NCBI GenBank assembly: GCA_018907035.1
Contig: JACCIC010000150.1
Span: 858,501-922,500, forward strand
Length of the DNA: 64,000 nt
Origin: Sycobia sp. Sy_11
Taxonomy: Eukaryota; Arthropoda; Insecta; Hymenoptera; Epichrysomallidae
Direction: 5' to 3'
Shown: positions 10,651 to 21,072 of the stretch, one piece after another
Numbering within the stretch: the first letter of the stretch is position 1
How the letters are laid out: the number at the start of each line of letters is the position of its first letter
The notes under the pieces: generated by a model
Seen by the model: the letters and a program-made list of their open reading frames with translations, nothing else
What the model was told of the DNA's origin: nothing
The model's database searches: none
Translations under genes and position numbers: made by a program

Positions 10651-10662
10651 GAAAAAGGGAGA
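10651..10662 (+). promoter_or_regulatory. Polypurine tract of Gypsy-A
   Basis: GAAAAAGGGAGA directly precedes the LTR start TGCGACGG. The equivalents before the other 3' LTRs (27243-27256 and 26555-26569) have the same purine character and the same GGGAGA end. It is the expected primer site for plus-strand synthesis. Confidence 0.75.
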
Positions 10663-12317
10663 TGCGACGGCCAAAAACATGGCCGCGCAAATTCATTTCG
10701 AACAGACAATTTATTACACGCATTAAAATTAAAATGCTTAAGATGGTGTTACATCTAATTTGATGGATGTACTTTACATACATACACGGACTTAGATGTA
10801 TAAACGCCACGAGGAATAATATCGAACATCATTAGAAATAATATATTAAATATATTATTTCTACAATTATAAAATTAAAACTCGCGTATACACAGAATAA
10901 ATACCGAAAACCGGGCAAAGGTCGCGACGACTACTGGAGAAGGTAGTCGTCGCAACTGCCGAAACTCGAACAAGTAGAGAGAGAACGCGATATCTAGTCT
11001 CTCTCTCTCTCTACCACTAAGTTAAGTACAGAGTATGATGTAGAGGGGATACACTGCGCGCAGCAAGAGAGAGCGCGTTCAATGTATTATACCGGCGGCC
11101 GCTATCCCCTCTAATACGTGCCGCACGCACACTACTGCACGCTCTCACTGAGCAGCCTGAGTCGCAACGAATGTAGCGAACGCGCGAATTCCAGTATATA
11201 CAACGGGTGTCCGAAAACGAATGCACCCGCTGTATTTAATTAAATTAATTAATACAAACGACTTATTGTACGCATGATATATAAATATATGTATATAAAT
11301 GTTTAAACTTGTATACATGTATATTATTACTGTGCGCAGCACACCGGCTGCAAATAATAACAAAATATAAAGCAATAATTATTATAATTATTATTGATTA
11401 TTATTATTATTATTTTAATTATTATTATTGTTAATATAATTATTATAATTCGGCGCCTCGTCCGAAATTAAACGAGCGGCGACGGAATTATCCGATTATT
11501 TTATTATAAAAGTGCCTGCAAAAGGCAAAATCGACAGTTCGCCCGGTGAACCAACTGTCCCGAAGTTGTTTCACACGAACTCCTCCCGGAGCTAGAATTT
11601 TTCCAGAGCTCGAATTAATCCCGACTTTTAAAAATTCTCTCCGAAATTATTAACTTGATATCTGTTGCGAGGCGCTCCTCAAAAGACAGACGGTAAATAA
11701 TTTTACCTTTCCTAAGTAAACGTGATCCTGGTTGCGAGGCGCTCCTCAAAAGACCAGCAGTTTACTTATCCTTACATTTACTTATTTTCTCCGAAGTTAT
11801 TAGCTTGATCTCTGTTACGAGGCGCTCCTCAAAAGACAGACGGCTAATAATTTTACCTATCCTTAAGTAAACGTGATCCAGGTTGCGAGGCGCTCTTCAA
11901 AAGACCAGCGGAGTTAAGTTTTCCTTATTCTTTATACCATTTAAAATCAACTTGTCTTGTTTCATTAGTTGCCCGCGTGGAAAATAACACCGGGTATTCG
12001 TGCGGTAATTAGCGCCGAATATTAGAGACATTGCGGAAAATAGCGCAAAATTAGTTTAAATAAATATATAGATCTAGCTGTAGATTACCGTTATTAATTA
12101 TTTTTGTGTTTATATTTATTTGTTACAGAATCCTGTAGATAGAGGAACTGGCTTATTTTCACAAATAAATTAATATTTTTGTTATAAAAAATTATACTGT
12201 GTTTTTGTAAATTTATTTTCCTGAAACCGCCGTCCGATCCTGAAAAACTTCCTCCCCTCTCAAACTACCCTGGGAAGATACCGCATAGGCTATCCCGAGG
12301 GGGACAGGAACGTTACA
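10663..12317 (+). repeat. Gypsy-A 3' LTR (LTR-A copy I, 1655 bp)
   Basis: Starts TGCGACGG right after the polypurine tract and ends GAACGTTACA. A second copy lies at 27257-29000. The start forms a small hairpin (GGCC…GGCC). A perfect 11-bp inverted repeat GCGACGACTAC/GTAGTCGTCGC lies at 10924-10953 with an 8-nt loop. The last third holds an array of four hairpin units, against five in copy II. The final 100 bp or so also occurs inverted at 18036-18153. The 5' flank partner LTR is missing, so no target-site duplication can be checked. Confidence 0.85.
11647..11925 (+). repeat. Hairpin array in LTR-A copy I (four units)
   Basis: Four units contain GTTGCGAGGCGCTCCTC with slight variants. Each has nested inverted repeats: an inner GAGG…CCTC, a middle CTGT…ACAG or CTGGT…ACCAG, and an outer arm pair that differs per unit. 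The last unit has mismatched outer arms (TAAAC on the left, GAGTTAAG on the right). This is what a deletion fusing the left half of unit 4 to the right half of unit 5, as present in copy II, would leave. Confidence 0.8.
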
Positions 12318-12560
12318 AATACTATTAATCTTTATAAAGTTGAATAAAAATTTTTTTTTACTGACTAATGCGAGAACTTTATATTTAATAGTTATTACCA
12401 AAAAAAGAAGAAGTTTTTATTTTATTGACATTAATTTCTAAACTGAGATTTATTTCATCCGAACTTGGGTTACCTAAAAGTAGGATTTTTATTTGTCTTG
12501 ATATGGACCTTCTATACGTTCTATAAGTTGGCGAATGCTATTGTTAATATTAGCCCGAAA
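12318..12560. other. 3' flank of Gypsy-A, AT-rich
   Basis: AT-rich sequence after the LTR end with no recognised feature. Confidence 0.4.
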
Positions 12561-13470
12561 ACTTATTATTATTGTACGCGCGAGGGCCGTGTTCGGCGCG
12601 TCACAACCGCGATCGGCCGTCGTCGGCAGCCGCCGAACTTCCCCCCCCCCTTTATCCCATCCTTCTTCCCTGCGAGTAATGAGACGCGCGGGACTCCGCT
12701 GTCGGCCACGGAACGAGTCGGTCGTCGAAGAGAGAGATAGAGAGAGGACGAGAGGTGGTAACAGTTGTGGAGGCCGGAGAGAGAAGTATTACAAGGAAAG
12801 GGCAGCGGAGGAGATTGAAAAAGGAGTGGAGAAGTGAGTGTGGAGCGGTTGTTGAAAATAAGGAGAGGCAGCGAGACAGAGTTGGGAGGTCGGAGGCAGT
12901 GTGGGTATCGAAAGTGTGGTGGAGTGAGCTGGGGAGAGAAAGAGAGAAAGAGAGAGAAAGAGGACGACTGCAAGAGTGCCCAAGAGGACAGCAGAGTGAG
13001 GAGCGGAATCGAGAGAAGAGCAGAGTTGCAAGGAGCGAAGGAGACGAAGAAGAGACGTTGAAAGGGGCCACGTGACTGCCGAGGATCTTCGCACGTGAGT
13101 AATCCCCGCGGCCACAGCGAGCCGACCGTCAGCGGGGTGTCGCGCATTTTTCTTCTCCCTTTCTCTTTTCCCATTATCCTTGTCCATCCCCCGTAATCCT
13201 CTCCAAATTCGGCGAGTGCGTCGGGACGCGGGTCGCGGTCGGGGTGGGCCGAGCGGGTTATTTTCCTTGTTTGTAAAATTGAATTAATTAGTGTTAAATA
13301 AAAAAGAATTTTTGTACGGAGGAGACTGGTAGTTGACACCGTGCGTAGTTCGTTCCCGAAATCTTCCGTTTTTTCTTGTTTCAGACCAGCGAAACCCCAT
13401 CTGAGGATTGAGGTAAGAGTGTGGAGTATGAAAAATTCAAAATTTTTTTTTGTGTGTGCGCGACTCACCG
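12561..13470 (+). other. GC- and purine-rich island with splice-site-like signals
   Basis: A CpG-rich stretch followed by about 350 bp of GA-rich sequence (12720-13075). CGCAC|GTGAGTAAT near 13094 is a good donor, TTTTTTCTTGTTTCAG near 13370-13385 a good acceptor, and GATTGAG|GTAAGAG near 13411 another donor. They would define a roughly 28-bp internal non-coding exon on the plus strand. The island could be a host promoter with 5' UTR exons or the leader of a decayed LTR element. The long minus-strand open frame over it comes from the purine bias and is not a gene. Confidence 0.35.
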
Positions 13471-13556
13471 GAACTGTAATTTAAATTCAAATTTCGGATA
13501 GCGGATCGTCGCATCACAATATATATATATTAGAAGCTAATTATGCGGAATATAAA

Positions 13557-13859
13557 TTGGTGCCTACTATTAACTATATATTTATACAGAGACAGAAGAT
13601 CAATATTGTTCTACAGAAGTGGTTTATAATACATGGTGGTGGGAGCAAAAGATGCAGACAAGCACTGCCAAATGAAGACGAGAGTGAGAAGTACCTTTTC
13701 CTATCAGCTCAACACATGTCGAACAGAGTATTGTTCATGCAAGCCTTAAGAAATGTAAATTGTCTAGGAATAAGAGACAAAACACAACAAACCTTCCTTG
13801 TGAGACTATGTATGGACCATTTTTCTTCATCCAAAAAGATAACCAAAGCCTACAAATAA
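13557..13859 (+). CDS. Unrecognised 100-codon ORF
   Basis: A frame of 100 codons with a protein-like stretch (YLFLSAQHMSNRVLFMQAL and MDHF). I do not recognise a family. It lies between the GC-rich island and a possible BEL LTR, so it may be a fragment of a transposon or a chance frame. Confidence 0.2.
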   Translation: MVPTINYIFIQRQKINIVLQKWFIIHGGGSKRCRQALPNEDESEKYLFLSAQHMSNRVLFMQALRNVNCLGIRDKTQQTFLVRLCMDHFSSSKKITKAYK

Positions 13860-13862
13860 ATA

Positions 13863-14647
13863 ATGACTTCATAAACTATACATTATATTTTATGAAAGAT
13901 AAGTTCATAAACGCTTAATTAGTAGATAATAAAGGACAATGGATACCATCGCGTTATATCGAATGAAGGCCAATGAATCGAGCACGTATAAAAGGGAATG
14001 AGGAGCTGGCTTAGGAGTATGTAAAAGCTGCACGGATTTGGTGGTAAAGATAAACAAAACAATTCGTTCAATTTACCGCTGCACTTATGAAAAAGTGAAC
14101 TAGATACTGTAGCCTTGCCATTCGGCGTAATATCGATAAAGTAGCTGGCATGAAGAAAGATATTTTGGTATCATATTATTTTATGGTTACGCCCGATAAA
14201 AACTTTCATTTTACTAATCGTGTTCTTGATAATAAAAATAATTGACGTGTTAAAATATAATGAAATATTTCCGCTTTTATAAATTGTTATTAAGATACTT
14301 TTTGTTCGAAAATGTCGCCATGTAGGACTTAATAACAAATTTAATCGGCACGTTGATTTATAAGATAATATAAGCGACTTTCTGTGCGTTATAGAGGTTG
14401 CACATCGTATTCATATCAGGTTAAAATTTCCTCATTTTTGTTCAGTTCAGTTTCAAATAATTCCTTCTTTTTCCTTTGAGTATTATATCTAAGGATTTCT
14501 CGACAAAATTGATGTTAAGAAAATATTTTAATTTCTTTTTTCATTCTCATTCTTATTGTGTATCGACTGTAGCTCCTGGATGATTGATAATAGTTTACTT
14601 GTATAAGTTTTTATAAATATAAATTACATTTGTAACATAAAAAACAT
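13863..14647 (+). repeat. Possible LTR of a decayed BEL/Pao element
   Basis: A TATA-box-like GTATAAAAGGG lies near 13987. The stretch ends CATAAAAAACA directly before TGGCAGAAGTGC (14648), where a primer binding site should start with TGG, and a BEL-type gag relic follows. The start is a guess (TGACTTCAT) and no partner LTR was found. Confidence 0.3.
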
Positions 14648-14739
14648 GGCAGAAGTGCATTGAAAAACGATAATACAAAAACTTAATTTCTTGAATTTTC
14701 AGCTTACGACTCTACATAATTTAACTGAACAAATGAATG

Positions 14740-16015
14740 TAATTAGACTAACGCAAATCTGTGTCTGGATCGTATCAAAATATTATCGGAGAATTATGAG
14801 GAAATGTTCGATGAAGTTGCCGTGAAATATTACGAAGCTGAATGCTTGTCTGAAATTCAAGATATTCACGATATGTATTATGTATTTGTCATCTAAATCA
14901 GAAGTATGAAAAGTGCTTCGACGTCGGACATTCAGAACCTGAATAATTCTTGGTTGAAATCTATAAAATAAAGAAATTCAAGTTACCTGTAGTTAATTAC
15001 TAAAATTTTCAGCAGATTTAAATAAATTGATGTCGTAGAAGAATAAATTTGACACCATGATAGATAAACGCGAAGAAATAAAAAAATTGCAGAAATTACC
15101 TGAAGAATTTAGTGAGAGGTGAATTTTTTCAAAATTGTTCACTTATCGCCTTAGCGCGGAAAATGATCGAAATACATGGACGTTATTGAAGTAATCAAAT
15201 GAAAGTAAGAGAATCCTGATTGATAGGCACTTGGATGCGATCCTTATACCTTCAAGCATTCAATTAACACGGAAAGAATTTATACAAGTCATTGATAATA
15301 AGAAATAACGCGTAAATATGTTGAGTTATTTAGGTATAATATTAGTAAACTCTATACTGATGCGAATGATTGAACGCGCTTTATCAGCAGATGTATGGAC
15401 AAAATGGGAAGAGACCTTAAGTCTAGATGAATTTACCAATATTGAAAAGCTCTACAAATTAACAATAGAGATAGCATATCGTATTTCTACAATGACAACA
15501 GAAAGAGAATTCAAGAATAATAATTTGCGAAATAATAAGCATTAGAGACCAGACAAGGACTCACAATTTTCAAAGGCGCGGAAAATCACAACGGGTGAAA
15601 AGGCGTCCATCACCACAACAATTAGATGCCTCTTATGCAAAATTGTTGGATATTACCTATATAACGGTAAACATTTTTTAGCATAGAACACCGGTAAAAG
15701 ATGGAAAAAGGTAAAAAGAACTAAAACATGTAGTAAATGTCTTAAATTCCATACAGGAATGTGCTTGTCGGCGATTGTAGAAAATACAATAGACCGCACA
15801 ATATTTACATGCGAACCACTTCTCAAATCGGAGACACTTCATGAAAAAGAAGACTTTTTATAGTCTCATATTTCGAAACACGCGCCTTAGAAGGTGTTTC
15901 TTAGAAATACGATTGATATTCCTCCCGAGATTAAATTAGGTGATAGAAATTTCCATTTACCACAAGTAGTAGATATTCTTATAGGTTCAGGAGCGACTTT
16001 ATCCATTCTATAGGG
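14740..16015 (+). pseudogene. Decayed BEL/Pao gag and protease
   Basis: Many stops and frame changes. Recognisable parts are a helical gag segment near 15318-15545 (WTKWEETLSLDEFTNIEKL), a Pao-type zinc knuckle pair near 15728-15810 (CSKCLKFHTGMC, then GDCRKYNRPHN), and a protease end near 15910-16010 (PPEIKLGDRNFHLPQVVDILIG, the Pao IDLLIGAD-like motif). RT and integrase are absent. It is older and independent of the minus-strand BEL/Pao at 36-39.6 kb. Confidence 0.65.
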
Positions 16016-17218
16016 CAGAAGAGAAAAGTTAAAAAAAAACAATAAAAATTTTTTTTACTTATATAAAGAATACATCCTCCTTGTACAAAAATAAAAATAC
16101 GACTTTCAATGTATTTTCATGTACTGATTACAAATATCGGGCTTAAAATAAGCACCGATTTAATTATCATGGTGAAAATAAAAAAATATTTTTCTGTAGT
16201 TTAGCGAGCTAATGGCTAAGAAGCAGATTTAATTCAATTAGATAAAATACATGAAAAACATATGCTTGTTTTATTCTAAATTCACAAACATACGCCGCAC
16301 TAAGAAGGCCATCGTCTATAATTGGAATTTTCTTAATAATTGAACTTTTGAATATGAAATATATAAAACAAAAAAGTTGTATTTTTATATGATCTACAAT
16401 TTTTATTTGAAGTATTCTTTGAAATTCATCATATTTTCCAAAAGATGTTTTTACGTTTTTTTTTAAATGTTTTTTTTTATTTTCACGATGAGAATTAAAC
16501 CAGAGTTTATTTTAAACTCAATATTTGTAATGAATGCATGAAATTACATTAAATTAAATATTACGTTTATTTTTGTACAGGAGGAACAGCTTTGTATAAA
16601 TCAAATAATTTTTTTTTTCATTAGGCGGCTTATTATAATTTCCGCGAATCTCGTGCGAGTTCTCATACAGCGGTTTTTCATATTTTATTATTTGACCTAT
16701 CAGCGGCTATCACCTTGGCAATTCCCACGTGGATTTTGAGGCATTAAAAAGTTTCATTTTTAAAAATTTCACTTTACTTTGAAGCATCTTATTTCATGAT
16801 AACCTATCACCATGATCTTAGAAAAGGGCCTAACAGTATACCTCTCGAATTTTAGGTTCATCCCTGTACTTTATCTCCCAAACTTTTATAACCGTCTATA
16901 TATCCGTTGGTATTTATAAATAATCATTTAAAATATTCATTATTTGTTTTGATAATGAATGATAATGAATGAAAGTTGAGATGCCTTTTATAGTTTAATA
17001 TTTCGTGCTTTTACTGTAAATTTTTAAAGTTCATTTTTTAAAATAATTATATTAATTGTAATATTCCGAGTCAATCCTATTTTAAAATTTTTCATTTTAT
17101 CTTTTTACAGATCCAGTTAGATTTAGTTTTATAAATTATACTAGCATCCCCCCGTCTCGGCTTCGCCCGAGATAATAATTTAATGGATTTCATAAACAAT
17201 TCAATAATATCTAAGTAA

Positions 17219-17220
<2 letters not shown>
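16016..17220. other. AT-rich stretch without a gene
   Basis: No coding signal. Near 17134-17175, TACTAGCATCCCC followed by the small hairpin CTCGG/CCGAG resembles a block seen in repetitive RTE/SINE-like sequences of insects, but one copy is not enough to call it. Confidence 0.35.
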
Positions 17221-17226
<6 letters not shown>

Positions 17227-17257
<31 letters not shown>

Positions 17258-17367
17258 CTACATTTCTATAAATAATGGACCGTAATTTACCTATCGTCGC
17301 TTTGTAAAATAGCTGTTTCAATGTAGCGTCCACTTCAAATAGTTGATATTGTGCCGACCATTTTATA

Positions 17368-17417
<50 letters not shown>
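17227..17417. repeat. Two (TA)n microsatellites
   Basis: Pure TA runs at 17227-17252 and 17371-17417. Similar (TA)n arrays occur near 29083, 33172, 33419, 39943, 47757, 54339, 54965, 56434, 57911, 59441 and 63221. They produce spurious Ile-Tyr repeat frames on both strands. Confidence 0.9.
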
Positions 17418-17420
<3 letters not shown>

Positions 17421-17629
17421 TATTAAATACGGCTTCGTTGGAGAAAATTGTTCTTTCGAATTCGAGCGGTAGAAAAAGATTTCCAACTGTCTCGAGACGA
17501 CGTTTACGGAGAGTATCATGTTCGGATTATAAAAAATTTCTGCTGATGACTACTATGGTGAGTTTTTTTTTGAGGAGGTAGAATACAACTTATCCCAGGC
17601 CGACTCTTACTGGGAGTGTGCGTGTTCGA

Positions 17630-18020
17630 ATGATAAACTACGAATCTCTTCATAGCAGTCGTACTGACATACCTGGACATTGTTTTCCACCAACTATACA
17701 CGAAACTCCCCGTAGAAGTTGACCATCAACTAAACACGATAGTCCCAGTAGAAGTCGTCCCGAGAAAGTTAGCATCGCTTCCTAACGACTAAACACAATA
17801 TTCCCCGTAGAAATCGTTTGGAAAGACCTAGATATCGTATTTTACCGTCCCAACACGAATCTTCCCATAGAAGTTAATTTCCTCATACCTGGATCTCGTT
17901 TTCTATCAACTAAATTAAATGTTCCCCGTAGAAATCGCCCAGAGACACCTGGACATATTGGAACACACAACTGCTTATAGAAATTGTCTTGAGGCAACGG
18001 GGTATCGTAAGCAACCGCCC
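17630..18020 (+). repeat. Degenerate minisatellite, period about 60 bp
   Basis: Six or seven imperfect units share the core CAACTAAACAC … TCCCCGTAGAAGTCG … CCTGGATATCG. Unit lengths vary from about 50 to 65 bp. Some units have short complementary arms (CAACT…AGTTG, ACGA…TCGT), recalling the hairpin arrays of the Gypsy LTRs. It ends right at the inverted LTR-A fragment, so it may be the tail of another LTR. Confidence 0.6.
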
Positions 18021-18035
18021 GTACACGCCAATACA

Positions 18036-18153
18036 TGTAACGTTCCTATCCCCCACGGGATAGCCTACGCGGTATCTTCCCAGGGTAGTTTTGAGAGGGG
18101 AGGAAGTTTTTCAGGATCGGACGGCGGTTTCAGGAAAATAATATTACGCGAAC
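18036..18153 (-). repeat. Inverted fragment of the LTR-A 3' end
   Basis: Starts TGTAACGTTCC and is the reverse complement of the last ~115 bp of LTR-A (12205-12317 and 28885-29000). It is joined directly to the start of an ORF3 copy that reads on the plus strand, an arrangement no intact element has. It marks an inversion or recombination junction. Confidence 0.85.
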
Positions 18154-18156
18154 ACT

Positions 18157-18680
18157 ATGTATAAAAATCTACTCACCCGGGCGCAGCGCGACCTGCTCGT
18201 CTGCAGGTGGAAGGCCGATGCTCGTCCATCGTAACACAGGTCGGGCCGAAACCTGCAGCCGTCCCGACGTCACCACGGGTCAGCGAGGCGGACGTGCCTC
18301 CAGCCGACGGCGAGCAGCCCGCGCTGCCGAGTAATGCCCGAACAACCGGGCCACCACGACCTGCGCCACCACTGCTGCCAGCTGAGCAGGCCGCTCCGCA
18401 GGGGATGCCGTCGATACCGGCTCCTGAATATAAACCGCACGGTTCGGCCCCGACGGACGACGCGCGCCCCTGGCGTGCGTTCGTCTACGACGAGGAGGCC
18501 ACGTTATTTTTCCGCCTGGGAGCCGTGCGGCATCGTCAGCGAATCGGGAACCGGCGGTTCCACATGCGGATGGATGCAAAAACGGGGCATGTGAGATGTG
18601 TCACATGCTCCGAGAAAAAAATTTGTATGTTTACACTTTTATTTTTAAAACACACACATTATTATTTTTTTTTTTTGTAA
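18157..18680 (+). pseudogene. Second copy of Gypsy-A ORF3, internally deleted
   Basis: Begins MYKNLLTRAQRDLLV at ATG 18157. It then jumps, via a deletion of about 75 bp bounded by CTCGT repeats, out of frame into the segment that in the 10-kb copy follows PRLQ. The downstream frame (18207-18680) carries the Pro-rich middle, WRAFVYDEEATLFFRLGAV and the end box RRFHMRMDAKTGHVRCV. Where the 10-kb copy loses frame, this copy is intact, so the two can be used to read each other. No LTR follows; similarity ends near 18830. Confidence 0.75.
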
Positions 18681-19757
18681 GACACATTTTTTTTATATAC
18701 ACATAATATTATTGATTGATAAAATTATGAACAGTACAAACTGCAATAATATATACGAAATAAAAATATTTCGATACCCCGCACTTCACTATATATATAT
18801 ATATATACACGCGCCGTCACGCCTTGTGCTCAGCAGAACTTCCCCCCCCCCCTATTTTTCGTCCCGCACACGAGCCGAGTACGAGGCCAAGAACTAAGGA
18901 ACCAATATTCTATTACATTTAACGCAAAATATTTTATCGAACGAACAAAAATTACAGAACAACAATAATTTTTTTTTCTACTGGCTATTATGACATGCCA
19001 TTTTTAGTTTATTAAACAAGTAAAATGTTCCACACGGAGAGGGATTTGACTATGCTAGAGTATACTGTGTTGACATTATTGCTGTATATTAATATTATAT
19101 ATTGTACTTGCATCAGCTATATAATACAATATTATAAGATTAACTGTTACAAAAAGAAAAAGAAAAAAAAATATTTACATATAGTATAAACGTGTAAACT
19201 AGTATTAGAATCGTCTCAAATTTCTTAGTCAGAGAGTAGGCTTAAGGAATCTATTTTCACATAGCCAAAATTCTCCCAGTACAAGTGAAAGGGTCATTTA
19301 TATATACCAAAGACATATTATCTAGAGAAATTTATATAAAATAATAGATTAATTTCCTTTATTTAGTATATTGTTAGATAGTAATGAAATTTTGAAATTA
19401 CCATGTTTTTTTTTTAGAAAAAAATTTATTAAAATTTGATAGTATAGATTATATGAATGCTTTGGTTATTAATTATTTGAATTCAGTTTGAAACCTTTTT
19501 ATATAAAAATTAAGTCTATTTGAATATAAAAAAAAAAAAATGTTTATAAATGAAAGGTGTCAACAAAGATGTTTATATAATTATAAACTTTGTTTGTTCC
19601 GTATGTTGTAATGTGTGTTTGTTTACTTATGGTACAGAGCTAATGTAACAAATGCTATAAAAAAAAAAAAAATTTTAGTTGACTTGTTTAAAATAAATTA
19701 TTTAGATTTAAAATAAGAAATGTATATCTATTGTATAACAATTTAATTTTAAGATGT
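18681..19757. other. AT-rich stretch between the ORF3 copy and Gypsy-B
   Basis: Tail of the ORF3 copy to about 18830, a C-run near 18843, then AT-rich sequence with A and T runs. No gene seen. Confidence 0.45.
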
Positions 19758-20900
19758 TGCGACGAGACAATAGTCTCGCGCAGAAATTTTAATATTTGTA
19801 ATAAGTCGCGAAGTCGTGAGCGGCGCGGCGCGGCGAAGGGGGAGCGCCGAAGGCTTCGTGGCGCGGCGCGGCTCGGGGATAAAGCGCCGGCAGCGGAGAG
19901 GAGGAGCGAGCGCTCTCTGGCCGCAGGCGGCTCGAAGAGCGGCGGCGAGCGATAATTCGCGAATCAATTCGCGAATTCTCGCAAGCGGCGACGGCGCTGC
20001 CCAAAACTACGGCGCGGTACAGTGCGGTAAGGGGAGAGCGAGCGCTCTCTCCTAATTCTCAAATAGAGCCGCACTGACTGCGAAAATTCAGTGTGCCAGC
20101 GACCTCGAAACTGGCTTTTCGAGGGGGACCTGTCGTCGGCGCGATAGCGGGCGACAAGTCTCCGCACACTCGGGGCGAGACGCGAAAAACGAAATAAATA
20201 ATAATTAAAACTTTGTAAATTTTAAATTAGAAATAAATTATTTAAAATTATGTGCATCATAAAATAAATTTATTTTATGATATAATTTGTTTATTTTGTT
20301 ACAGCGGATAATGGCGACAAAGCGGGCGTTAGAGAAACGGCTGATAACTAAGAGCCTTTTATTATTAATTATTTTATTATTGTCATTATTATTAAGTTTT
20401 TTTTTGTTTATAAATTTTTGTTAATTTTCTTTTTTTTGTTAAATAAATTTATTTAATATTTAACCAAATTTAAACTTATTTCAGTTTCCCAAATCCAGCA
20501 ACGAAAGAAATAAAATGGTAAATAAATTTAATAAAAATTCAATTCAAACTCTGGCGGGTTGAGCGAGAGTGAGAATTGGATTTTCGCGGGTACGCGTGTA
20601 CTAGAACAAACTTGGTGGCGGGTTGATCGACCAAGGGCCTAGGCGTGTTGAGCGTGGGCCAAAGTACAGTACACACCGTAAAAATTAAAACAAATATCCT
20701 TGCACAAACGAACCTAGTGGCGCGTTGAGCGACTAAGGGCCGAGGCGGGTTGAGCCGGAGCCATTCGTTTATGCAAGTTAAAACGAATTGAACATAGCCT
20801 TTGGTGGGGTGAGAAGAACCCGATGGCGTGCTGAGCGATCGGGGCCGAGGCGCGTTGAGCCGGAGCACGAACTAGCCCACACCAAAGTGCTCATGTTACA
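19758..20900 (+). repeat. Gypsy-B 5' LTR (LTR-B, 1143 bp)
   Basis: Starts TGCGACGAG, forming a hairpin (CGAGAC…GTCTCG), and ends ATGTTACA right before the primer binding site. The first 564 bp recur at 26570-27133. The GC-rich front (19800-20170) contains the palindrome AATTCGCGAATcaATTCGCGAATT and looks like the promoter/U3-R part. The last 360 bp form a hairpin array. It starts with the same TGCGACG as LTR-A but is otherwise unalike. Confidence 0.85.
20540..20897 (+). repeat. Nested hairpin array in the LTR-B U5 part
   Basis: Units carry a GGCGNGTTGAGCG loop closed by arms that differ yet pair: ACTC…GAGT (20548-20570), TTGGT…ACCAA (20612-20634), TAGT…ACTA (20715-20735), CCGAT…ATCGG (20820-20842). 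Outer arms also pair: CAATTC/GAATTG, GTGTAC/GTACAC, CTTGCACAAACGAA with TTCGTTTATGCAAG (one mismatch), and CTTTGGTG with CACACCAAAG (one bulge or mismatch). The array ends at the primer binding site. Confidence 0.8.
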
Positions 20901-20915
20901 TGGCGCCCGAACAGG
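20901..20915 (+). promoter_or_regulatory. Primer binding site, tRNA-Lys type
   Basis: TGGCGCCCGAACAGG immediately follows the 5' LTR. It is complementary to the 3' end of tRNA-Lys and identical to the first 15 nt of the primer site used by lentiviruses. It fixes the 5' LTR boundary at 20900. Confidence 0.9.
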
Positions 20916-21072
20916 CGAATTTCATGGACACAGTCGTGCTTATTAATACTATTTAATCTAAAAATTTTAAAAATCCTTATTAAATTTTGAATTTTGATTT
21001 ATTGAACGGAATTATTTGCTGGATGGGATATATAGAGTAGATAGCAATATTGTCAATAGTGGAATAAAAACA
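20916..21072 (+). other. Gypsy-B leader between primer site and gag
   Basis: AT-rich untranslated leader. The frame is open upstream of ATG 21073 from about 21016, but no earlier ATG is in frame. Confidence 0.5.

Larger units (their letters stand above)
4409..12317 (+). mobile_element. Gypsy-A LTR retrotransposon, 5'-truncated, with 3' LTR
   Basis: Order: gag end with zinc knuckles, -1 frameshift signal, protease, RT, RNase H, integrase, a protease-like ORF2, a proline-rich ORF3, polypurine tract and 3' LTR. The 5' LTR, primer binding site and N-terminal gag are absent. A mariner (6467-7752) splits pol between RNase H and integrase. RT and RNase H carry several frameshifts, whereas integrase and ORF2 are still open, so the copy is not very old. 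It is homologous throughout to Gypsy-B at 19.8-27.1 kb but clearly diverged, and has a different LTR. Confidence 0.85.

Noticed and set aside
12569..13468. 299-codon minus-strand open frame rich in Ser/Leu/Pro
   Set aside because: It lies over a purine-rich plus strand whose bias removes stops in several minus frames at once; no domain and no consistent single frame.
17226..17581. Ile-Tyr repeat proteins, also near 33355, 54954, 56392 and 63214
   Set aside because: Direct translation of (TA)n microsatellites.
19749..20167. Overlapping Arg/Ala-rich frames in the Gypsy-B LTR, repeated at 26534-26979
   Set aside because: GC-rich LTR sequence with palindromes; frames exist on both strands and are not maintained by any recognisable protein.
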